DNA of 64,000 bases from Annona cherimola. Taxonomy: Eukaryota; Streptophyta; Magnoliopsida; Magnoliales; Annonaceae. The stretch lies in the NCBI GenBank assembly GCA_030490835.1, contig CM059977.1, positions 23,665,335-23,729,334 of the forward strand, read 5' to 3'. Below the pieces are notes generated by a model. That model had not been told where the DNA came from and did no database searches. It saw only the letters and a program-made list of their open reading frames with translations. Position numbers and translations under genes: made by a program. The first letter of the stretch is position 1, and each line of letters opens with the position of its first letter. Positions 46,301 to 56,853 of the stretch are shown piece by piece.

Positions 46301-49300
46301 AGGAAAAGCATCCTCCAGCACCTTAGAAGTCCACGAGTGTGATATAACACTGTAAAGGTACTGCTGGCTTCCCTAAAATTGATGCTGAAACACTTGAAGT
46401 TGGTTGACCACTACCCTGAAATGATGATTCAATGGGCATAGCACTGCAGAAACTGTTATTCTCTGCATTTGCTGAAACTCACTTTCTTTAAAAATTTTAA
46501 AAATCAGATTAGCATTGTCATCACTCCGATCTGAAGACTGCTTTGGGAGGCATCATCATGTCTAGAGCTGGAAACTGCTTTTCTACCGTGTACAGATTTT
46601 CCACCAAGTCCTGAATTTTCCCCTGATTTATTCACGGAGCCCTTCTCTGCGGCGTCTAAGGTTTTTATAGTTGCTACTGCCATGCCCGAAGCCATGCGTG
46701 GATGTCCATTCAATGTCTACTTGCCAGAATAGCTGCTGATCAAAGCTTCATTTGAAAAAATAGTCCAAGCTTCATTTGGAAATCCTCATCAACGGGAGGT
46801 AATTCAAAATGGAATGACACTTGCCTAAAATGATGTAGTTTAAGATAAATCTTATCCCCAACTTCAAAACAAGCATCCAAACAATTCCTATTTGTACTCA
46901 GTCTCATCTTATTTTGGAGCTCAAACCAAATTGAATTTCAATTCTTCCAACAATTCATCCTTCTCTATAGAAACCAAAAATGACAACCAACCTGGATCCC
47001 AGATTAACAGAGAATAACTAACCATTGCTTCCAACTCACCTAAACGCTTCCCAAAAATCCCAATCTCCAAGTTCCCAAATTAGTCGAGAATAGCTAACTA
47101 TTGCTTCCAACCCACCTAACAACACTTCCACAAATTCTCAACCTTCAAGGTCCCATACCCACTATCCTTGAATACAAGATGCCACGTTCCCAAGGGCCCT
47201 GGCCACCCAAGAGCTCTGGTCGGGTTCCAACGAACCCGTGAATTAAGAGTGATTCCACCTAACCAAACTCTCCTTGGATCGCATGCAACCATTGAACTCC
47301 TGAGCCATTCCCATTTAGGTAAATTCCCAAACATCTCACAAACATCAATGGAATACCCCACAGTGACAAACCCTTCCTACCTAGATATTTTCTTGAACGC
47401 TTCTGAGGCAGGTGCTGCCACTTTGCACAGAATGCCCTCACTTCCACGGAATGCCTTCTAACGATTTCGTCACCTACTTCGTCGGTTTGGAGTTGGCTTC
47501 TAAACTTGCCTCGACAGTGCCAAGGGTGACCTTGCTAGCAGCATTTGCTTCTACTATGGCATCTTTGGTGGTTGGGCTAGCCTCGCCCATGGCTGATTTT
47601 CCCTCTTCCATTTGCTCTCAAATGTTGCAAGGTTGATGCTCAGGTCGATTGTTGCATCACTTTGACCGACCTTGATGCTGCTGGAGATGATGGATTTGCT
47701 ACATCTATCAACCTCCTTTACCACCTCTTCAAAATCCGTATCATTTAATGACAATAGAGTTACATGAGTTTCCTTGCTGTCATTGCAAGCTATCATCACA
47801 TAGCTAGACTATGTGCTTGGATTCGATGACGTGCATGTCCTGCTGCAAGGTGTGGGACCATCAGCGAACTTGTGACTAAGATTTCTCTCAAACTCACCCA
47901 CATCCTCAAGGTTCGCTTGTTCACTTGCATCTTCTCCCCACACCAATGCTTTGCAACTAGAAATGGCTAGATTTTCCTCTGTCAATGGAATGATCTCCTC
48001 TTGACCTTTGGTTGTTACCATCTGGACCGAAGTGCTCTGATACCTTTGATAGATCCCAATTGATCTGTGAGAATAAAATGCTGAATTTGTATTGATTGCA
48101 ATCAACACAAGCGACTGAATCGGAATTACAATCTCCCAAATCTCACCATTCTCTCTCACTATTCTACTCTTTAACTGATTTTGGACAACAATCTCAGACC
48201 CCCTTATTTATAGAATTTACAAACCCAATCAAAATAGAGCCCCTGAATGCCAGTTGGCAGCTTTAATAAGCCAAATGGAAAGGCCATGTCTTGCACGTGC
48301 GACATGTGGTTAATAGGATCCCTCAAGCGAATCCTATCGACTAGATATAACAGAATTGCTCATGAGATTCTAAATTCATTCGTGATTAAATCTGCAAGTC
48401 AAATTTAGTCATGGATGGTGGCGGGGCATTATTCTCTCCATCTGAATGAATATCCAGTTGGCTTAGTGTATGGGAACATTCCCATGCATTTTGGACGTTT
48501 GTGCACCCACCTCACCTCCCTTAGGTCCACTCATTCCCCTCCCGAATGCTGAAAGGATGTTCTTATCATCAGATGATCTGAACTAAAATCAAAACTGGAC
48601 CAGTTGGATCGGGAACCAGTGGTGCCCGGTTCACCAGCTTATCCTGTTCAAATGTCCAAAACCACCAGTAAAACTCTGGGAAATTGGGAAAATCAGGGAG
48701 CAGTGGGCTAACTGGTTCGATACCTGTCAGATTCTGAAAATATTCATCTAAACTGGTGCAGAGCTCAATAGGACATACATCTCTAACTCCTCCCGGCTTC
48801 ACGTGGGTCTTTCTTGGAAACAATGAAAACAGAAGGAAATCTCTTTTTATTCTTCCCCCTTCCTTTTGATTTGACTTTTTTTTAAAAAAAAAAAAAATAC
48901 TCAACTGCCACAATAAATATTTTTGTTTATTATTACCTATATTTCTAGTCATGTCATCATCCTTCTGATTTGAAAGAACAAAGAGTAAATATCAGAATAA
49001 ATGTTCAACAATAGAGGAGAATTATGAATTATCATTGCATCTCTCATTTGTTTCCTTAATCATAAGTATCACAAAGGATCAATTTTGTGCAGGGACCGTG
49101 TGAATTTTGTTATGCTAAATGTTGACAACACAAAGTGGGAACAGGAACTTGATGAATTTGGTGTTGAGGGTATCCCCCATTTTGCTTTCTTGGACAGAAA
49201 TGGAAATGAGGAAGGGAATGTTGTGGGCAGGCTTCCCAAGCAGTATCTTCTTGAAAACGTAGAGGCCCTTGTTAGAGGGGCAGACTCTGTACCTCACACG

Positions 49301-49375
49301 CGTATTGCTGGACAATATTCTACTGCTGAAGCCAGGAAGGTGCACCGAGTTGTTGATCCAAGAAGCCACGGATAG
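43334..49375 (+). CDS. HCF164: Thioredoxin-like protein HCF164, chloroplastic
   Basis: Four exons on the plus strand: 43334-43510, 44797-45024, 45473-45576, 49093-49375. They total 792 nt for 263 residues, matching the family length. Residues 1-60 form a Ser/Arg-rich transit peptide. A membrane anchor follows at about 98-115 (IAVASTAGAVGLFL). The thioredoxin domain holds VVEFYADWCEVCRELAP with redox cysteines 152 and 155, then NVDNTKWEQELDEFGVEGIP with the cis-Pro at about 198. The C-terminal part (GQYSTAEARKVHRVVDP) is typical of HCF164. The protein is anchored in the thylakoid membrane with its domain in the lumen and is needed for cytochrome b6f assembly; it passes reducing power from stromal thioredoxin. 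Intron 3 (45577-49092) is long because an antisense LTR element is inserted. All junctions are GT-AG and in frame. Confidence 0.95.
45939..46256 (-). repeat. 3' LTR of the element in HCF164 intron 3
   Basis: Begins TGATAGATCC and ends GATCCTATCA on the plus strand, giving TGATAG/CTATCA inverted tips. It shares AATGCTGAATTTGTATTGAT, CTGATTTTGGACAACAATCT and GACATGTGGTTAATAGGATC with the partner. A TATAAATA box is present on the minus strand at about 46123-46139. Confidence 0.85.
48034..48044 (-). other. Primer-binding site (tRNA-iMet type)
   Basis: GGTATCAGAGC on the minus strand, two bases inside the 5' LTR edge. It equals the core of the usual TGGTATCAGAGC site complementary to the 3' end of initiator tRNA-Met. 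Confidence 0.8.
48047..48339 (-). repeat. 5' LTR of the element in HCF164 intron 3
   Basis: Shorter than its partner because of two small deletions (about 11 bp and about 26 bp) and carrying scattered substitutions, so the insertion is not recent. TATAAATA lies at 48205-48212 on the minus strand. Confidence 0.85.
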
Positions 49376-50096
49376 AATTAAATTTCAGTCGGCAGTGGTC
49401 TTTTAGGGGTTAGCAAAGTACCAACAATGGTAGTCGGGTAATTGTTTGTTGATGGCATGTTTGCTGATACAGCAGATCATTTCATCCATCTTTTTGCAGG
49501 CTTCATTCAAGAAATGTTCTTTGATTGCCTGAAAGATGTTGACCTTGTCAAACCATGTAACTTATCTGGAAACAAGAGTTGCCCTTTACATAATCTTTAT
49601 TTGGAAATGCTTCCACTGTAACTTTTAACTGATGGAATTTAGTTTATATTGTTTATACAGTTTATTCATGGCAGTGACAGAATTCAGTGTGTATTTAAGG
49701 ATAATTTTGTTGTTGAATTATCTTAATGGAAAAGGAAAGACTCTCATCTTCGGCTGATGTTAAATACAATGGCATTCGTTCATCAGAAATTACATGAAGT
49801 TAGCAGAAACAGGTCTAAAGCAAATTCATAATCCAAATTCCGATCAAACGCTCTGGGGAATGCAAACAGGATAAAATCCCCCAGCTAGTCCAACATTGCA
49901 CTAATTAGTCCAAGGAAACGAAAAATAACTGGATTTAATTGGTGTTGATTCCCGGCTTGTTAATTTTCTCCTTATCTTGTCAATTGCAAGCCCATGTGCC
50001 ACTCATATATTACTCTCTTTAATTTTCTGTTTGTTAATTTTGTTTAGACAAAAGAGGAAATGAATAAAAACGACTGGAATCCCCTATCACTAAGGT
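49376..50096. other. 3' UTR and flank of HCF164
   Basis: Moderately AT-rich sequence after the stop codon; the 3' UTR probably ends within 49.6-49.75 kb. No other gene. Confidence 0.5.
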
Positions 50097-50411
50097 GGAG
50101 CGCTGTCGTATGCGCCCGGGACATGCTCCCGGGCACATACACCCATTTTTTAATTTTTTTTGAAATTTTTTTTATAAAACTGTTAATATAAGTGTATTTA
50201 ACATCTTTATAATTTTTTGACATTTTTGGAGTATTTTAAATATTTATTTTTTATTTTTGAAAATCTAAAAATGGTAAAAATTTATATACATATTAAATAC
50301 ATATAGATTAACCATATTGTAAAAAAAATTTCAAAAAAATAAAAAAAAATATGTGTATGCGCCCGAGAGCATAGAGCACTGCATGCTCCCAGGTGCATAC
50401 AACGGTGCTCC
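50097..50411. mobile_element. Mutator-like foldback MITE with perfect 9-bp target duplication
   Basis: CACTAAGGT occurs at 50088-50096 and 50412-50420. Between them, the left end GGAGCGCTGTCGTATGCGCC faces the right end, inverted, GGAGCACCGTTGTATGCACC. Inside the ends are CATGCTCCCGGG-type words and the AT-rich mirrored arms of the core family. Length 315 bp, no open frame. 9-bp duplications are typical of Mutator-like elements. Confidence 0.9.
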
Positions 50412-50961
50412 CACTAAGGTGGTGAAAATGAAATAGATAAAATTTTGATATAATTTCGGTAAAAATGAAAATTCAAATTAGCAAGGCAATTATAGAGTTA
50501 ATCATAATAATAAAAAAAATTGTCTAGCATCCTTTCTTTCTTTTCTTTCCCCTTTTTAATTTGGAGAATTTGACCAATATTACGAGCTAGGCGACCCATC
50601 ATTACCAAGCCATTATAACTCAAGGGTTAAAGGTGGTACCAGGGAATTCACAACATAACATGATGCTAATTTTCTAATACTAGAATTAGCTGCTGCTACT
50701 TTCCCGTGCAGGATTTATTTATTTATTTTTTGTTTCCCTCCATATATTGGTTGCATCTCGTGATGAAAAATCAATATTTTTTTTTTTTTTTGAGAAAAAA
50801 AAAATCAATATTTTAGATTGGTAAGCAATGAGACGATTAAGGATATATCCATGATAATAGTATATCACTGTCTTTCGCCCACCAACTGATCGCTACAAAT
50901 GGCCGCTGCAGAACATGCAGGGAATTAATAAACTTGTAGATTCATAAAAATAAAAAAAAGG
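50412..50961. other. Gene-free spacer
   Basis: No coding frame; includes poly-T and poly-A tracts at about 50780-50810. Confidence 0.5.
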
Positions 50962-51425
50962 CTTTTTTCAAATATACCCACAATGTTTAACCCTAATCTC
51001 AAATATACCCATGACATTTTCAAAATTACAGATATGCATATTATGTTTGCAGTTAATCCTAAAATGTTCATTCTGTTGAAAACCATTAGTTAAATTTTTT
51101 AAATATCTAAAATACCCCTGTTATAAAATAATAAAAAATGAAACAAAATTTTTTTAAAAAAAAGACATTAAAGTTCTCCGCATTTAGAGTGCATGTGCAA
51201 TTAGCCCATTAATGAGTTATGACATTCAAATTTTCAATTTTGTCAAAATTATGTCAAAATTTTAATAGGCATACCAGTAATTTCAAATATTAACTAACGG
51301 CATTAACTTGAGAGTTGGGTATTTTTAGATTTAACTACAAACAGTAAATATATCTAAGATTTTGAAAACATAGTGAGCATATTTGAAATTATAGTTAAAT
51401 ATAGTGGGTATATTTGGAAAAAGCC
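50962..51425. mobile_element. Palindromic element, CAAATATACCC type
   Basis: CTTTTTTCAAATATACCCAC at the left faces GTGGGTATATTTGGAAAAAG at the right. GACATTTTCAAAATTACAG faces GATTTTGAAAACATAG-like sequence, and GAAAACCATTAGTTAA faces ATTAACTAACGGCAT. About 464 bp without coding frame. A related palindrome lies at 63320-63790. Confidence 0.8.
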
Positions 51426-51443
51426 CAAAAAAAGAAGAATTCA

Positions 51444-51478
51444 AATAATAATAATAAGCAGCAGCAGCAGCAGCAGCT
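51444..51478. repeat. Compound (AAT)n(GCA)n microsatellite
   Basis: Four AAT units followed directly by about seven GCA units, between the 3' ends of HCF164 and its neighbour. Confidence 0.9.
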
Positions 51479-52037
51479 TGTTAAAAGCAAAACCAGGTAG
51501 GCTGATCCATCAAGAAATCAAGTGAGATTACACCTTGAAACAAACACAAACACATCCATTCACGTACTTCCAATTCGTCGATTCCAACAATCAGTGCCAA
51601 TGCCTACTTTGGAAAATAACGATGGCGATAATAGAAAAGAAAAAATGGAATTATCTTTACATGTGAGAGATTTTTGGTGGGGCGAGGCAACTGGAAATTT
51701 GACTTTTGTATATACAACAGTTAAGTTATTAATGCAGAATGGCTAAAACAAGTATTGATGCAGATATAAAGCTCTTTATTTAGCATACACGATAAAATGA
51801 GCATGCTACATCAGAATGAGGCAATTCCAACATACCATGCACATCGGAACGAGGCATTTAGAAAGACTAAAACATTCATGTGATTAAAGCTGTCTATCTA
51901 GTGTCTAACATATCTGAGGCTGAAGTGTAAATATATCTGCTTAGAAGAAACCTAAAAGCTATCTACAACACAAGACAAATACAAGAAAATAAGGAGAAAG
52001 ATTGGTGTTATCCTAAAACACGGGGGATTTACAAAAA
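51479..52037. other. 3' flank of the multi-pass membrane protein gene
   Basis: Contains a plus-strand 74-aa frame (51522-51746) of no recognised family. The stretch next to 52037 is the minus-strand gene's 3' UTR. Confidence 0.4.
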
Positions 52038-55000
52038 TTAGTAATTTTCAGATACAGGTCGTGAAGGGAACAGCCTGAGAAGAAACGTAATCAAGGACCA
52101 CAAGCAGACAACGCCAAGGACCTGTATAACAACCACCATAGAAACCAGTGCACCGCCCCGCTCCACTAATTCTGGGGTCATTTCGGATTCTCTCATGGCA
52201 AAAATCATTGTCTGAACAAAATGTGCTGCTCTTGTCAGTTGATAGAGCCGATAAATCTGTCAAACCAATCAGAATAATTTAAATAACATTAGATGAGAAG
52301 ACTGGCTGACGAGAAATTTGTTAGGGGGCATGTATGGTCAACCCATGCATTGGGCGGATATGGGGCCCAACGCTAGCATGCCTATGATTGGAGGATGTGT
52401 TCTCAAATGCATTAGAGACAGATGTTAGAAGTAAGTCCCATTACTAGAATAAACTTTGCTTTGGATGGAACCCTAAATAATAGGAAGACCACTCTTGAAT
52501 CGCCTGGATATTCCAGATTTGCAACAAAGTAATATGCCTCCATGCAAACTGGCTTCCACATTTCCCGACTTAACCATAAGTTTGAGATTAAGAGAGCTAT
52601 TTACCTCAAAGACGATAGGCACCAAAGGCCAACAAGATGATTCAGTCCTGTCCAAATAAGCCTCAAACAAGGTTTGGATGCCGCATCCAATTATGAAAGG
52701 AGCTAAAGCAAGGACAGCTGGAATGCCTATGACAGGCCAAACTACATAGAGAAGCGCCAGCGGAACAAAAAGCTTGAAGCCCATGACTAAGAAAGCAGAT
52801 GTCAAATATCCTCTAAGACCAGTGATAAGGCTCCATCTTTTGGCACTGAACTCAAGATATGGACGCTGCACACGATCTGTTGTCAACAGGAATACAGCAC
52901 ATCCAATATAAAAAATCATTTCATTGGTGAAGGAGACAACGATCTCTGCAATAGTGTGAATTATTGTCAGTGTGAGCCATTACATAACAAAATAATATCA
53001 CTAAATCTGCAAGTAGAATCAGACATCTCCAAGGAAAAAAAATGTTGAAATCAATAGTCAAATAAAGAGAGAAGAACTCTTCGAAGTAAATATCTTCATG
53101 TTCCAAACGACGTAATAGGCACATAATTGCTTAGTTTCACTCCGAAATCAGGCAAAAGGAATGGAATGGAGAACAAAACCACAGGCTATGAAATCTTGTT
53201 TACTTATTTAAGGCTACTTTCCCAGGACAAATGCTAGCTAATATCACGTGCTTTTACCATTTCAATTAACTCAGCCATCTAATGTCAGCCCAGGTGTACA
53301 AACATTTGACTTATTATAAGATGCAAACAGAATCATTTTATTTCTACATGAGGCCAGCCTCATTACTAGCTTTTACTCATTAGAATGTAGCCAATCTCAA
53401 TCATATTATCTTTTTGAATTGAAAACATTTGCTGGCAAGTGGTCTTTCACTGGGAAAAATAAGAAAAACATCATACTTTGTAACAATAGGGGAAAAAAAT
53501 GAAACAGTTAGTCAAATTAACAAAAGAATCGAAAACAAGAAAGAAATAAAATACCTGCAAGAAGCTCACTACCAAAAATCGCATCAATATTGCTTAAGAA
53601 AAACTGTGGAAGCAACAAAGACGAAAGCAATGAAATGGGGCCCAAAAGCCAAAGAAGTGAACCCGTCGCATCCTTAAACGGTGAAGACACCAATTTCCTT
53701 TCCTCAACAAGCTGGTGAGTCAAGCCACTGAATGAAACTGAACCTGATTTACCACTGAACGGTTCCTCCTCATTAAAAACAACCTCCTTGACATCCTCTT
53801 GAGTGGCAATCTTTGTGGAAGAATCTAACCCATTTTCACCAGAACTGAAGGTCTCAACTACATTATCTACATCTGAATTGGATTTCTCCAGGGTAGCAAT
53901 TTTTGTTGAAGACTCTTGGGCATTTTCACCAGAATTGGAGGCCTCAACATGTATATCTGAATTAGCCAGACAGGAAAATATATTTTGCCTCTTTGATGAC
54001 TTCCCTAAGTGAAAAAAAGGCACATTGTGACCTACAACAACATCATGGGACAAAACCAACTTAGAAAATGTATACCACTACTCTGAAAGAAATAGAAAGA
54101 AATGGGTTATCTCTGCACTCCATCAAACAAAATCGCAACTTGAATTGATCCCAGGAATCAAATTGTGGGTGTGCATGAGCTTGAAGGATAATATTCATAC
54201 CTAGGACCATCACTGCTAAAAGACATGCTCCAGTCACAGGATTTTGATCTCTGTGAAGGGGTCCAACAAATGGGAAGTTCTGACAAAATCATCAAGGATC
54301 AAACAACTTTGGCAACCTTTACAGAGCGATAAAATGGGTTGGTAGCAAACACATCTACAAGGGTGGTCACCAGATGAAATGGATTGGTTACTGAGAGGCT
54401 ATAAATTTTCTTATCGATGCAAGTGGGAACAAGAAAAAAATCCGTCCCATTTTTGTATATATTCTACAAATGCGAATTCTTACATTTTACAGCACCCTCA
54501 AATCTAGCTCCCTGAATTTGGCACCGAAGAATTCTGGAGTTCTTGCATTGAGATAGAGTTGAGGGAGATACCTGACACCCAAAAAAAAAAAAAATGTCGA
54601 CTTCAAATGATGCCCACGGCTATTAACTGTCATACACGATCAATAGAAAAAGGACGAAAGGGTATCCAGATATCGACTCCCTTGATTCATCCTGTTACCG
54701 ATCACCTGAAACGGGTGCAAATCGGAGTTCTTGTTCTTAGTCATATGTACACGTTGGAGGAAGACAAAGATGCCCACGGGCTTATATCCGACACCTTATC
54801 AACACGTCCGACAGAAACAATATAAGATTGGTACGTCCATCAAAGAAGGGGTTCTAGATATTCAATTCCTCGACTCTTACTGTTTTCGATCTCCTGAAAT
54901 GGGTTGAAATCGGAATTCCCATTTGCAGTGACTTGTATTACGTTACTATCATTAGAACTGAGAGAGAGATGTACATACGTTCGGAAGAGGGTAATGAGGA

Positions 55001-55071
55001 TTAGAGCCAGCTTTGTACTTTGCAATCTTGTTTATGGAAAGATGGGAGTTGAAGACGGATTGCAGCGCCAT
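52038..55071 (-). CDS. Plant-conserved multi-pass membrane protein, probably plastid (RNase BN-like annotation)
   Basis: Four exons on the minus strand: 54979-55071, 53555-54077, 52605-52945, 52038-52256. They total 1176 nt for 391 residues; phases 0, 1, 0. The start MALQSVFNSHLSINKIAKYK resembles a transit peptide. Residues 32-140 are Ser/Glu-rich and contain a 30-residue tandem repeat. Hydrophobic segments follow: LLWLLGPISLLSSLLLPQFF, IFYIGCAVFLLTTDRVQRPY, the long GYLTSAFLVMG to IPAVLALAPFIIGCG region, and VVVIQVLGVVCLWSLITFLL, ending LRLFPSRPVSENY. I remember this family (At1g48460-type) from plant databases under the label tRNA-processing ribonuclease BN, a name taken from YihY-like proteins; no catalytic residues support nuclease activity here. 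The exon 2 acceptor TAG at 54078 is chosen because the nearer CAG would bring in a stop. Confidence 0.85.
53801..53950 (-). repeat. 90-bp in-frame tandem duplication in exon 2
   Basis: The words GGGTAGCAAT...CATTTTCACCAGAATTGGAG (from 53891) and GAGTGGCAAT...CATTTTCACCAGAACTGAAG (from 53801) are exactly 90 bp apart. In protein, SGEN-x3-SSTKIAT-x-E occurs twice, 30 residues apart. Confidence 0.9.
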
Positions 55072-55137
55072 TACCAGTTGCTCTGTTTCTGACTTTCTGC
55101 CGATCTTCTGTCGATGTCGATCTTTTTCCGACCGTTT

Positions 55138-55152
55138 AAACCCTAAACCCCC
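55138..55152 (-). promoter_or_regulatory. Telo-box
   Basis: AAACCCTAAACCCCC on the plus strand, 67 bp upstream of the ATG at 55071. AAACCCTA telo-boxes are common near starts of plant housekeeping and plastid-related genes. Confidence 0.5.
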
Positions 55153-55336
55153 GGGTAGACTGGAAGGTGCGTCGAGTCGAACCTACATGGGTCGAGAAGC
55201 TTCAACCGGACCTCGACATGGGCTAATCAGAAATAGCTGGCCCGGTGAACACAGGTATAGCCTGGTTGGCCGAAGTATTGTGCTGGCGGTCGGAATCTCG
55301 ATTCCCAACGCCAAACATCGTGTCTTCTATTGACAG

Positions 55337-55609
55337 GGTGTGTTTGGGTGAGCGTAAAAAAAAAAATTATTAAAAAGCTTTAATTATTTTTTTTATTTTT
55401 CATAATTATCCTATTTTTCAGTTATTATTTTGCATTTTAATGCAAACCACCTTACTTTTTCAATCATTTTCATATAACTAGCCTATTTATTTTAACTTTA
55501 TTCTCTTTATCATTGCCCCTATTAAATTATTTTATTTTTATGAATTTGACAACTTTTACTTTAAAAATTTTGCATCAAAAAATTTTATTTCTAACCAAAC
55601 ACACCCTTA
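55337..55609. mobile_element. hAT-like MITE
   Basis: Left end GGGTGTGTTTGGGTGAG and right end ACCAAACACACCC are inverted repeats. The inside has AACTTTTACTTTAAAAATTT and CATAATTATCCTATTTTTCA, shared with the copy at 41300. Lies just upstream of the gene starting at 55071. Confidence 0.8.
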
Positions 55610-56853
55610 GTCTCTTTTAAAGAGGGCTTAAATGTGAAAAGAAATTATCAAAGAAAATAAAAAAGAATTAGCCGGCCCAGATTCATCAAAAAAAAAAAAA
55701 AAAAAAAGAATTCGCCTGTCCGTTGATGAAATTGAATTGAATGCATCAGGAAAAGCAGAAGCGCAGGGCACAGCTATCTCACCATGCTAATTACATAATT
55801 ACATGAAATTTTTTTAAAAAAAACTTATATTGTGTAGTTATATAGAAAGACCTGCATGCGTTCAATTCCATATCCAAACTTCCTAACATATTTACGGGAT
55901 GCGATCTTATGTGGTCACACTCGGTGATTTCGGCCAACCGCGAAAATATTTCTTTTTATTTTTCAATATTTTTAATAAATATACGAGTCCCACAAAATGT
56001 TCGCCCTCTGAAATTTTGCATTTTTGAATTTTCTTAATATTTTATTTCAATTTTTACAACAAAAATAGGACATGAATGCACAACACGTAAGCTTCACGGT
56101 AGGAAGAACTAGTGCAGGGTCACGTATGTATAAACAAAAACAACTTCTTCTTCTTTTTTTATGGGTAAACAAAAACTTCTTTTGAAAAAAAAAAAAAATT
56201 AACATTTTTCCACGGTTTTCGAGCTACCATGTAATGAAACGGATTAAAATATTGTGCCTACTGTTCCACTGTTCTCTTGCGACGCAGAGAAGAGCAGGGA
56301 ACAGAAAGGAGGTGGGTATGTAACAGCAGCAGATTCTGTTACTCTCGCAATAGTACGCCAACGGTTTGAATCGGCATTCAAAGATAACCATGATACGAAA
56401 TTCTAGTATTTTTGAGGCTCTTGAACGAATGGATTGGTGCATTGGTGCGTTTATGAGCCGAGCCAAACCAAACATTTCTTACAAAAAGAAACCCGATTTC
56501 GACCTTCTTTCTATTCTTTTGCATGTTTTCAATGCTTACAACCACCAAATTTCTCTCCACACACACACACAAAATGGTCTGGAATCCTCCTGTACAACAG
56601 AGAGCGTTATAGGCCAATGAAGTTTTATAGTGTTAAGGATTGCGAGGTTCCCATGCGTCAAAGGGTCGTAATTTTGTAGAGTTCCCTTTTATAAGAAGTA
56701 ACAAGCACAACAACACAGGAAGATCAACCGGAGCAGAGGGTCAAAAGCCCACATGTACAAGTATACTTGCATCTACTTGCATTCTGTGATCAGACACGAA
56801 CACACAAAAAAAATTGTAAAACCAATCACGCAGTGACAGCCTCACGCTTCTGC
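55610..56853. other. Spacer between two minus-strand genes
   Basis: Short frames at 56224-56679 overlap on both strands and have no domain. Part of the right-hand stretch is the 3' UTR of the receptor kinase gene. Confidence 0.45.

Larger units (their letters stand above)
45939..48339 (-). mobile_element. Internally deleted LTR retrotransposon in HCF164 intron 3
   Basis: Two direct repeats (45939-46256 and 48047-48339) flank 1.8 kb. Element orientation is minus. Next to the right LTR the minus strand reads AAGGTATCAGAGC, close to the common plant primer-binding site for initiator tRNA-Met. Beside the left LTR it reads AGGTGGGCAGGAA, a polypurine-like tract. A start codon (MVTTKGQEEI) lies 25 nt after the binding site. 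Further in, at 46815-46862, VGDKIYLKLHHFRQVS resembles the C-terminal part of Ty3/gypsy integrases. Protease, RT and RNase H are absent, so this is a non-autonomous derivative. I could not read a convincing 5-bp target duplication (GATCA on the left, ACTAG or GACTA on the right). Confidence 0.82.
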
